Part shown: one piece after another, positions 7,606 through 14,756 of the stretch | Layout: each line of letters starts with the position of its first letter | Numbering within the stretch: the stretch's first letter is position 1 | Origin: Oscillospiraceae bacterium | GTDB taxonomy: Bacteria > Bacillota > Clostridia > Saccharofermentanales > Saccharofermentanaceae | Direction: 5' to 3' | DNA length: 64,000 nucleotides | Assembly (NCBI GenBank): GCA_902788505.1 | Contig: CADAKH010000017.1 | Location: forward strand, 1 to 64,000 | Notes under the pieces: generated by a model | Told to the model about the DNA's origin: nothing | The model's input: the letters and a program-made list of their open reading frames with translations, nothing else | Databases searched by the model: none | Program-made: the position numbers and the translations under genes

Positions 7606-8130
7606 TTAAATACTGTAAACGTAATTGTCCTTGCGGGGAGCCGGATCCCTGGCAGGCTCAGCAGCATAACCAAGTGCACAGTGTCCGATGCCTTCATAAT
7701 CACCTTCGATCCCGAGCTTTTTCAAGAGTTCCTTACCGAAGTCAGATTCAAACTCTTCTTTAGCCCTGTGGATCCAGATGCTGGCAACACCAAGGCTTTC
7801 TGCGGCATTCATTAGATTGCCCATAACGAGTGACCCGTCGTATACATGTGTAACGATATCTTTGTTTGCAAGAACGATCAGGATAACGGGAGCACCGTAG
7901 AATGGATCGAATCCTTCATCCCAGCCGCCGATCTTTCTGTTCTCCTCAGAGATCTTATCCCTTAACTCTTTATCTGTAACTGCGATTATTATGGGACTCT
8001 GCTTACCCATTCCCGTAGCTGCATATGTACCTGCTCTGAGGATAGCTTTAAGATCCTCTTCTTTTACCATGTCAGGCTTGAAATTCCTGCAGCTTCTTCT
8101 CGTCTCCAAAACCTTTAAAGTCTCATTCAT
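7606..8130 (-). CDS. Nitroreductase family protein
   Basis: A 174-residue FMN-dependent NAD(P)H oxidoreductase of the nitroreductase fold. The FMN-phosphate motif 'RRSCRNF' is at 11-17, the 'AATGMGKQSP' loop at 37-46, and the flavin-contacting 'SLGVASIWIHRAKEE' segment near residue 110. It is at the short end of the family. Substrates are typically quinones or nitro compounds; physiological substrate unknown. It lies 21 bases downstream of the Gfo/Idh/MocA gene and probably forms an operon with it and the alcohol dehydrogenase. Confidence 0.85.
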   Translation of the reverse strand: MNETLKVLETRRSCRNFKPDMVKEEDLKAILRAGTYAATGMGKQSPIIIAVTDKELRDKISEENRKIGGWDEGFDPFYGAPVILIVLANKDIVTHVYDGSLVMGNLMNAAESLGVASIWIHRAKEEFESDFGKELLKKLGIEGDYEGIGHCALGYAAEPARDPAPRKDNYVYSI

Positions 8131-8151
8131 ATTAACTGTTCTCCTGAATAA

Positions 8152-9123
8152 TCAATATCCTATCTGCTTTAATACCATATCGAGTACTTCAGCATTCTTT
8201 ACTGTGAAATCTTCTGTGATATGCGGCTGCTCACCTTTTTCGATACATCTGCCAAGCTGTTCAATCTCAAGCATATAGTTATTGTAAACATTGATTGAAG
8301 GATGATACTCAGCGGTACCGGACTTGATCGTATAAGATACTTTGCCGGACTGGTTATATTCAACATCAGAGATTAAGATGCCTTTCGATCCGTGTATATA
8401 GAGCCTGTCATATCGTCCGTTGTTCGAAGGGTCAAATATCATTCCGACATCAAAAGCAGCTCTCGCGCCATTTTTGAACTTCATAAGGCACGATGCGAAA
8501 ACATCAGCGCCCTTGTCGTTAAACTCGGCATCGGCCTTAACATAGTCAACATCAGAATCGATCAAAGAAAGGATCATAGTCGTGCAATAGCAGCCAAGAT
8601 CGTAAACCGCACCGCCGCCAAGCTCCTTATAAAGTCTTATATCTTCCTCATATCCTTGCGTATAGAATGCTGTCTCAATAAAATCGATGTCGCCAATAAC
8701 ACCGCTCTTGATATCAGCCTTAAGAGATTCGATATACTGACCGTGCAGATAAGCGTAAGCTTCCATTAAGATCACATTGTTCTCTTTGGCAACAGCAAAC
8801 ATCTCTCTTGCATCATCAGCGTTTAAAGCCATAGGCTTTTCGCAGAGAACATGCTTGCCTGCCTTCAGAGCTTTTATGACCCACTCTTTATGAAGGCTGT
8901 TGGGAAGCGGGACATAAACAGCCTGAACATCAGGATCTTCCAGAAGACTATCGTACCCGACATAACCCTTCTCAAATCCGAAACGCTCTTTATAATCATT
9001 GACCTTTGCTTCATTCCTGCCTGCAATAGCATAAAGCTCACAGTTGGATGCATCCTTCATTCCAGGGATAGTGCATCCCTGAGCGATATTTGCTGTACCC
9101 AAAACGCCCCATTTTACTGACAT
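8152..9123 (-). CDS. Gfo/Idh/MocA-family NAD(P)-dependent oxidoreductase
   Basis: A 323-residue two-domain dehydrogenase. The N-terminal Rossmann fold begins with 'GVLGTANIA' (6-14), and the family's 'CEKPMALN' motif lies at 94-101 with K96 as the expected catalytic lysine. The C-terminal alpha/beta domain contains 'GGGAVYDLGCY' near residue 170. Members oxidise or reduce sugars, inositols or related polyols. The start has AAAGGAGG upstream. It lies between an iron alcohol dehydrogenase and a nitroreductase, suggesting a small redox operon; the substrate is not known. Confidence 0.88.
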   Translation of the reverse strand: MSVKWGVLGTANIAQGCTIPGMKDASNCELYAIAGRNEAKVNDYKERFGFEKGYVGYDSLLEDPDVQAVYVPLPNSLHKEWVIKALKAGKHVLCEKPMALNADDAREMFAVAKENNVILMEAYAYLHGQYIESLKADIKSGVIGDIDFIETAFYTQGYEEDIRLYKELGGGAVYDLGCYCTTMILSLIDSDVDYVKADAEFNDKGADVFASCLMKFKNGARAAFDVGMIFDPSNNGRYDRLYIHGSKGILISDVEYNQSGKVSYTIKSGTAEYHPSINVYNNYMLEIEQLGRCIEKGEQPHITEDFTVKNAEVLDMVLKQIGY

Positions 9124-9154
9124 AAATGAATCCTCCTTTCAGAAAACTGATCAA

Positions 9155-10333
9155 TTACATGCTTGCTTTATAGATCTCGTACATAGCCTGCTCGTTAAGG
9201 ACTTTGGCAGAGCCCATCTCTCCGCCTACACCTACTGCACACTTATGAGCCATGAGGGCCAGTTCTTCTTCAGTGGGATTTACGCCGAGCTCACGGAGAT
9301 TTGTAGGCATGTTGATGCTTCTGTAGAAGTCCTCCATAGCTTCGATACCACGGAGAGCTATCTCTTCATCAGTGCCTGAATCTTCAACATCCATGACATT
9401 GATCGCGAACTTCTTGAAGCGGTTAAGACAATTCTTATAAACATATCTTGCCCATGTACCCCAGATGGCTGCAAGGCCTGCGCCGTGTGCGACATCGTAG
9501 AGACCGCCCAATTCATGCTCAAGCTTATGGGTCATCCAGTCTCCGCCGTCGTTACCGCAGCCTGTGAGGCCGTTATGAGCAAGGCTTCCTGCCCACATTA
9601 CTTCTGCCCTTGCATCGTAGTTCTGAGGATCATCTCTAAGAATAATTGCATTCTTCTTAACAGTGCGGAGAAGTCCTTCAGCAAGTGCATCCGTAAGCTC
9701 CATATTGCCGCCGTTGGTGAAATATCTTTCCATGGTATGCATCATGATGTCAGTGCATCCGCATGCAGTCTGATAATCAGGAAGCGTCATCGTAAGTTCA
9801 GGATTCATGATCGCAAACTTAGCACGTGAGTAATCGCTGCTGTAACCGCGCTTAACAAGTCCTTCTTCCTTCGTGATAACTGAAGAATCGCTCATCTCAC
9901 TTCCCGTAGCTGCAATAGTAAGGATTACGCCCAAAGGAAGACATCCTTCTGCTTGGCGCTTGTAATCGTAAAAATCCCATACATCTCCGCCATTTGCGAC
10001 ACCGTATCCGATAGCCTTGGCAGAATCGATCGCACTTCCTCCGCCTACTGCAAGAAGGAAATCAACATTCTCCTTTTTGCAGAGTTCAATACCTTCATAT
10101 ACAAGTCCAAGGTGAGGATTCGGAACAGCACCGCCTAATGTAACGTAGCTGATCCCGGCCTCATCCAAAGTGTCTGTTACACGCTTGAGAAGTCCTGATC
10201 TTACAACACTTCCTCCACCGTAATGGATAAGGATCTTACTACCACCAAACTCTTTGATGAGCTCTGCGACTTTGGATTCCGTGTTCTTTCCGAAAACAAC
10301 TTTCGTAGGGGTGTAATACTTAAAATCAAACAT
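9155..10333 (-). CDS. Iron-containing alcohol dehydrogenase (butanol dehydrogenase-like)
   Basis: A 392-residue group III alcohol dehydrogenase resembling NAD(P)H-dependent butanol dehydrogenases (BdhA/YugJ/YqhD type). The cofactor loop 'GGGSAIDSAKAI' is at 97-108, and four likely metal ligands are in place: D195 and H199 ('GCTDIMMHTMERYF'), H269 and H283 ('DVAHGAGL'). Members reduce aldehydes from fermentation. The ATG at 10333 is chosen because GGAG lies just upstream; the longer frame adds 31 hydrophobic residues with no ribosome binding site. It is the first gene of a likely three-gene redox operon. Confidence 0.9.
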   Translation of the reverse strand: MFDFKYYTPTKVVFGKNTESKVAELIKEFGGSKILIHYGGGSVVRSGLLKRVTDTLDEAGISYVTLGGAVPNPHLGLVYEGIELCKKENVDFLLAVGGGSAIDSAKAIGYGVANGGDVWDFYDYKRQAEGCLPLGVILTIAATGSEMSDSSVITKEEGLVKRGYSSDYSRAKFAIMNPELTMTLPDYQTACGCTDIMMHTMERYFTNGGNMELTDALAEGLLRTVKKNAIILRDDPQNYDARAEVMWAGSLAHNGLTGCGNDGGDWMTHKLEHELGGLYDVAHGAGLAAIWGTWARYVYKNCLNRFKKFAINVMDVEDSGTDEEIALRGIEAMEDFYRSINMPTNLRELGVNPTEEELALMAHKCAVGVGGEMGSAKVLNEQAMYEIYKASM

Positions 10334-10401
10334 GGGGACAATTCTCCTTTCGCTTAGTAGAGTCACTTTGGATTTACTTTTTTCAGATACTAATATCATA
10401 C

Positions 10402-10439
10402 ACAAGAAAAAGAACCGAAAATACAAATTTCGGTTCTTT
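10402..10439 (-). terminator. Terminator after the sensor-MFS partner gene
   Basis: A 12-bp perfect stem AAAGAACCGAAA (10409-10420) with TTTCGGTTCTTT (10428-10439), followed on the minus strand by TTTTTCTTG. It ends the two-gene transcript that starts at about 14290. Confidence 0.8.
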
Positions 10440-10474
10440 ATATCTGATATTAATTACTATCTTTTATCGGGTTA

Positions 10475-11239
10475 TCAGCCGCTCGTAGCAGAAAGTTCGG
10501 TTGACGATTCTGCAAGCTGCGGACCGAGTACCGTAGTCTCTGTCGGCTCCTCCTGACCGGCAGTAGGATCAGCCGGCTGTCCTTCAGTAGGAACAGGAAG
10601 GAATCCTTCTTCTGTTGACTTGTTAGTCTGTATCCTGAACGGATAGAACGGCAATGCATTAATATACTGTTCCTGAATCGAAGCAGTCTCAAAAATACTC
10701 TTCTCGTTTATAAGTTCAGAGTGTCTGTAAGGAAGTGTGATGGCAACATAACTTACAGCCCAAATGATAATTGCCAGAACAATGATCTCCAGGATCAGAA
10801 GAGGAGTGATCTGGAACAGATCGTTAAGCTTGCGCATCTGCTTCGGACGTCTTCCCTTTTTAACATCCGTATTGATGAATTCCATTGCCTTAAAGCTTCT
10901 TGAATCGATCTTTGAAAGGATCTTTTCGAGCATGGAATTGCGCGTATATTCGTCAAGAAGTCTCTCCTCGAATTTGAGATCAGCCGGAAGCGGATACTGT
11001 GCAACTATATTCTTTGAATTTGCGAGAAGTATATCTCCGAATTCATAGATTACCTTGTCTGCAGGGATGTTATTGCGCTTAGCATAGATATCAAGATAAG
11101 ACTTTACGATAGCATTCTCACATCTGGTCGCTTCCTTGGTGATTCCGTAACAGGAAGAATATACCATAACAACCGTTGACATATAGAATTCGCGGATATT
11201 CTCGCGAGTCAGTTTCTGATTCCAGAGTTCATCAGACAT
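10475..11239 (-). CDS. Single-pass membrane protein, partner of the sensor-MFS protein (unknown function)
   Basis: A 254-residue protein I do not recognise. Residues 1-140 look cytoplasmic, helical and charged, with a basic stretch 'KKGRRPKQMRK' (127-137) just before a single transmembrane segment at about 146-169. The outside part (170-254) ends in a Pro/Thr/Glu/Ser-rich tail. The ATG at 11239 lies inside the last codons of the upstream 1012-residue gene (8-base overlap, ATGTCTGA), with AAGGAGG five bases upstream, so translation is coupled. This argues for a complex with the sensor-MFS protein. Confidence 0.75.
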   Translation of the reverse strand: MSDELWNQKLTRENIREFYMSTVVMVYSSCYGITKEATRCENAIVKSYLDIYAKRNNIPADKVIYEFGDILLANSKNIVAQYPLPADLKFEERLLDEYTRNSMLEKILSKIDSRSFKAMEFINTDVKKGRRPKQMRKLNDLFQITPLLILEIIVLAIIIWAVSYVAITLPYRHSELINEKSIFETASIQEQYINALPFYPFRIQTNKSTEEGFLPVPTEGQPADPTAGQEEPTETTVLGPQLAESSTELSATSG

Positions 11240-14200
11240 TTTGATTACCTCCTTCATTTTCATCGCCGTTCAGGAAAGCAAGCGGATCGTAAGGTGCCTG
11301 CTGAGGCTGATAGTTATCAGGTGCCGGGGCACTTCCCATATAAGGATCGGCCGGATCCGCATATTGCTGCGCCGGTGCAGCATACTGCTGAGATGCCGCG
11401 TACTGATCAGGATCCTGATACTGCTGTTCTGCAGGCTGCTGATATTGCTGATACGGCTCTGCAGGCTGCTGATACTGTTGTTCATTAGGAACACTCTGAA
11501 CCGGTTCTGAATACTGCTGTGCAGGTGCAGCATACTGCTGAACCGGGGCCTGATACTGCTGTGAATAGTACTGCTGTTCAGGAACCGCGGTATTGCTCTG
11601 AGGAGCAGGTGCTGCTTCCTGATAACCTGAAGGAAGCTGAGAATCAGCCTGAACCGGTGCAGCATTCTGGAGCTGAGGGGCGCGTGTTGCAGAAGGAGCA
11701 GAAGGCTTCTGTTTTTTCTCGGGCTTCAAAGAGATATCACGCTCGTCGATCTTACCTGAGAATGAAGAGAGCGGATATACAAATGCAAGGATTGCCACGA
11801 TAACGGTAAGGATAAGGAACGTAATCCTGACATTCTTTACCATGAAAGCAGCCATGATGATCGGGAGCATTATTCCGACACCAAGATAAACTGTATATTC
11901 AGCAAGCTTTCTGAGATTAGCCTTTACCTTTCCGTTACATATAAGGTAAAGAACATAGATGTAATAGTAATCGTGGATTCCGAGTGCGATTCCGAGGAAT
12001 GCACATGTAACAACAAGCATCTTTGCTGAAGGCATCAGCGCGAAAATAAAGAGACCTAAAACTGTTGACGCAGCCTGGATCAACACCCTCGTTCTTGATG
12101 TAAGGAGGTGTGCAAATCTGTTCTTTACAAATCCGCAAACGAAGCATGCAGTAAAACCGCATACGAGGAAATAGAACGATGTGGTAGGAAGCGAGATGCC
12201 GACATTCTCCAGGTAGTTAGGAATAAACATAAGCATGAATGCAAGGGCCACACCGAGCATAAGGAATGATGAATTAAGAAATCTTGCAATCCTTGAATCA
12301 GCAAATACAGAGAAGAAACCGCTGACAGAAAGAGGTGCTTCCCTGACCTGTGTATTGTTCTGCATGAAGTAGATCATACCGATAGATGCAAGTACAAGAG
12401 CTGCACCGCTTATGATCGTAACAACGAACAGTCCGTATCTTTCGTAACAGATTCCGGCAATGACCGCACCAACTGCTACACCAAGGAAATATGATGAAGC
12501 TTGAACATTATGAATAACTCTGTCATTGTAATCCTTGTAACCGAGTCTTCCGGCATTGATCCTGTAGTCTCTCAAATAGTCAAATGTCATTCCGAAACAG
12601 AAACCCAAAGGAAGCGCAAGTACCGCTGTAAGATAAGGGAAATTGATTACTCCCGCGATAAGAGCAAAGAAGTATCCGGCACATGTTACAGCAAGAAGCG
12701 CGATCCTGCTCGTAAGCTTGGTCTTAAGACTGTTCCTGATACCCGAGAAGCCAAGGAAACCCCAGATAAACAACAGAAGCGTTACGCATATGATTCCCTG
12801 AACCGCAGGCATCGGCAGATAATTAAGCTGTTCTTTGAAATAATCCGCAAACGCAACCGGCATCATGATAGAACCGAATGCCGTAAAGAATGAAAGGAAT
12901 CTGTTGGCATTCTCGCCATACATAACAAGTACCGGTGCATTGCCGGAAATACCCTTGGATATGGTGGAAATAAGAAGATTCAATTCGAAGATCATGATAC
13001 CCATTGAGATAGCGATCGAAATGATAGTGAATATCCATGAAAGGCTCATTCCGTTAACAGAGCTCTCAAAATCATCTCTCGGCATCATGACCTCAAGTAC
13101 ACCTGATACCGTATTCTCTGATGAGATGATCGGAGCGATAGCACAAACATATGAAACACCGCTGTCATTACGTGAAGTGAATGCAGCCTGCTGGAGTCCG
13201 AAGCAGTCAATATACTGATTGCCCGCGCCTGTGAGGTAATACTGCTGAACGTTACCTGTAGCAGTTGAAGAATAAAGTCTGAGAAAGGAATCTCCTGCCA
13301 TCGTATAGATATTAACTGTGTAAGGCTTGTCATTACCGTATTTATAGATCGGAAGCATATAAGACATATTCTCTCTTACATCCGTATACGTAAGAGCTGT
13401 AGCACAAGATACGGCACACTTCTCCATCATGTCTGCACGCTCGCTCTCCAAAGCCTTAATGTAAGTCTTTGAAAGCTGTGTGGCCATAACGAGAAGTACG
13501 ACAAGGATTATCGTAAAGCAGTAGCCGATCGTTGAAGAGATAAGTCTTCTGTCACGTGTCTGGGGAGTCTCAGGACTCTTCTTTCCGGAAGAACCTGTCT
13601 GTCTTCCTCTGATCACACGGATGAGAACTTCCTGTACAGCGAAAAGGAATACACCGCAAAGAACGGCAATAACAACTGCCGTTAGGATCCTGGATTCAAG
13701 CTTGTCACCCAAAGCATAAAGTTCACCGAATGTGCACTTGTACTCAAATACGCCGACGCACATACCTGTGCTGTCATTAATAGGAACGATAATACTTTCG
13801 TAATTTTTACCGACTATAACTGTCTCTTCCGAAGTGGCACTGAGCCATTCTGAGATATCTCTGCTTGCAACGGCAAATTCCGAAGGATCATTGACTCCCC
13901 TGCTCAAAAGAAGTGATAACTGACCCTGGTTATATCCGAAAAGTCCATATCCTTCTGCCGAAAGATTCTCCGAAGAAGTATCTGCGAGCATGAGATCCAA
14001 AAGCGCACTGTATCTTGCAGGAGCATTAACGGTATTGGATACAAGATCATCACCATCAACACTCATTCTGACAACATCTGTAACCTGCTGCATCTTCGTG
14101 TCGGAAATCTTTTTGAATTCCTCCTCGAACTGAAGTCTCATATGGTGAACGGCAAAAGATACCGCAGCGATCGCCACTACAAAAGATACGATTATCAATA

Positions 14201-14270
14201 TACAGATACGAACTATTCTGCCGGCAACATCATTGCGTTCAGCCGTATGTTCATTCTGAAGATTAGCCAT
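11232..14270 (-). CDS. Sensor-MFS fusion membrane protein with Q/P/Y-rich tail
   Basis: A 1012-residue protein with an unusual order of parts. Helix 1 (21-43) is followed by an extracytoplasmic region (44-195) whose layout, with a long first helix and a Tyr/Gly-rich sheet, resembles Cache-type sensors. Helices 2 (196-218) and 3 (245-268) bracket a short basic cytoplasmic loop. A second extracytoplasmic sensor-like region follows (270-405), then about 13 hydrophobic segments (409-845) laid out like an MFS transporter. A cytoplasmic tail (851-1012) is rich in Gln, Pro, Tyr and Ala with repeats such as 'QQYAAPAQQY'. The start has AGGAGG eight bases upstream. The Cache and MFS labels are structural inference from the residue pattern; a signal-gated transporter or a receptor are both possible. 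Confidence 0.75.
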   Translation of the reverse strand: MANLQNEHTAERNDVAGRIVRICILIIVSFVVAIAAVSFAVHHMRLQFEEEFKKISDTKMQQVTDVVRMSVDGDDLVSNTVNAPARYSALLDLMLADTSSENLSAEGYGLFGYNQGQLSLLLSRGVNDPSEFAVASRDISEWLSATSEETVIVGKNYESIIVPINDSTGMCVGVFEYKCTFGELYALGDKLESRILTAVVIAVLCGVFLFAVQEVLIRVIRGRQTGSSGKKSPETPQTRDRRLISSTIGYCFTIILVVLLVMATQLSKTYIKALESERADMMEKCAVSCATALTYTDVRENMSYMLPIYKYGNDKPYTVNIYTMAGDSFLRLYSSTATGNVQQYYLTGAGNQYIDCFGLQQAAFTSRNDSGVSYVCAIAPIISSENTVSGVLEVMMPRDDFESSVNGMSLSWIFTIISIAISMGIMIFELNLLISTISKGISGNAPVLVMYGENANRFLSFFTAFGSIMMPVAFADYFKEQLNYLPMPAVQGIICVTLLLFIWGFLGFSGIRNSLKTKLTSRIALLAVTCAGYFFALIAGVINFPYLTAVLALPLGFCFGMTFDYLRDYRINAGRLGYKDYNDRVIHNVQASSYFLGVAVGAVIAGICYERYGLFVVTIISGAALVLASIGMIYFMQNNTQVREAPLSVSGFFSVFADSRIARFLNSSFLMLGVALAFMLMFIPNYLENVGISLPTTSFYFLVCGFTACFVCGFVKNRFAHLLTSRTRVLIQAASTVLGLFIFALMPSAKMLVVTCAFLGIALGIHDYYYIYVLYLICNGKVKANLRKLAEYTVYLGVGIMLPIIMAAFMVKNVRITFLILTVIVAILAFVYPLSSFSGKIDERDISLKPEKKQKPSAPSATRAPQLQNAAPVQADSQLPSGYQEAAPAPQSNTAVPEQQYYSQQYQAPVQQYAAPAQQYSEPVQSVPNEQQYQQPAEPYQQYQQPAEQQYQDPDQYAASQQYAAPAQQYADPADPYMGSAPAPDNYQPQQAPYDPLAFLNGDENEGGNQNV

Positions 14271-14374
14271 TTAAAAAGCCTCCTGCTTGTGCTTATAAAC
14301 CGCATACATTATACACAAATAATATAAAAATAAGAAATAAAGAAAATAGGCAGGCATAAGGTATTTTGAAGGGC

Positions 14375-14407
14375 AACAAAAAAGAGCCGGATCATATCCG
14401 ACTCTTT
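14375..14407 (-). terminator. Terminator of the tRNA-Leu - tRNA-fMet unit
   Basis: AAAGAGCCGGAT (14381-14392) pairs with ATCCGACTCTTT (14396-14407) with one G-T pair. On the minus strand it is followed by TTTTTTGTTG-like sequence. It lies directly after tRNA-fMet. Confidence 0.75.
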
Positions 14408-14412
14408 AATAC

Positions 14413-14489
14413 TGGTTGCGGAGGCGGGACTCGAACCACACGACCTCCGGGTTATGAGCCCGGCAAGCTACCAACTGCTCCACTCCGCG
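14413..14489 (-). tRNA. Initiator tRNA-fMet (CAT)
   Basis: A 77-nt tRNA with encoded CCA. Initiator hallmarks are visible: three consecutive G-C pairs flanking the anticodon loop (GGG-CTCATAA-CCC), an unpaired C at position 1 opposite A, and 'GTGGAGCAG' as in E. coli tRNA-fMet. Confidence 0.95.
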
Positions 14490-14519
14490 ATGTCAATCGC
14501 CGCACTTATAAGGAATAAA

Positions 14520-14607
14520 TGGTGCTCGTGACCGGACTTGAACCGGTACGGATTTTACTCCGACGGATTTTAAGTCCGTTGCGTCTGCCAATTCCGCCAC
14601 ACGAGCC
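14520..14607 (-). tRNA. tRNA-Leu (TAA)
   Basis: An 88-nt class II tRNA with encoded CCA, long variable arm and 'TGGCGGAATTGGCAGACGC' D-arm typical of tRNA-Leu. The anticodon loop ACTTAAAA gives anticodon TAA. It is probably co-transcribed with tRNA-fMet. Confidence 0.95.
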
Positions 14608-14692
14608 TTATTAACATCATGAATGACCAAAGTCAAGGCACACTATCAACCTTTAATCGTCCCGAAAAGAAAAGAAATCGTAACATAAACGT

Positions 14693-14727
14693 ATTGATTG
14701 AAAAATCAATATCGTTAAAATTATACT
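14693..14727 (+). promoter_or_regulatory. Promoter with palindrome ahead of the 791-residue protein gene
   Basis: TTGAAA (14698-14703), an 18-base spacer and TATACT (14722-14727). The -35 box lies within a perfect palindrome, ATTGATT-GAAA-AATCAAT (14693-14710). The motif TTGATTGA recurs in the same place in the promoter at 3952, so both could answer to one regulator. Confidence 0.45.
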
Positions 14728-14756
14728 AATAAATTAATATAAAGGAGATTAGACTT

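Noticed and set aside
10475..11239. Sigma-70 region 2 or anti-sigma-type domain in the N-terminal part of the sensor-MFS partner
   Set aside because: A faint likeness of residues 25-55 to sigma region 2 is seen, but no DNA-binding region 4 follows and the match is too weak to claim.
11241..11803. Several plus-strand open frames opposite the Q/P/Y-rich tail
   Set aside because: They are antisense shadows of the repetitive tail codons, rich in Arg/Ile/Leu or Asp/Ala, without ribosome binding sites.
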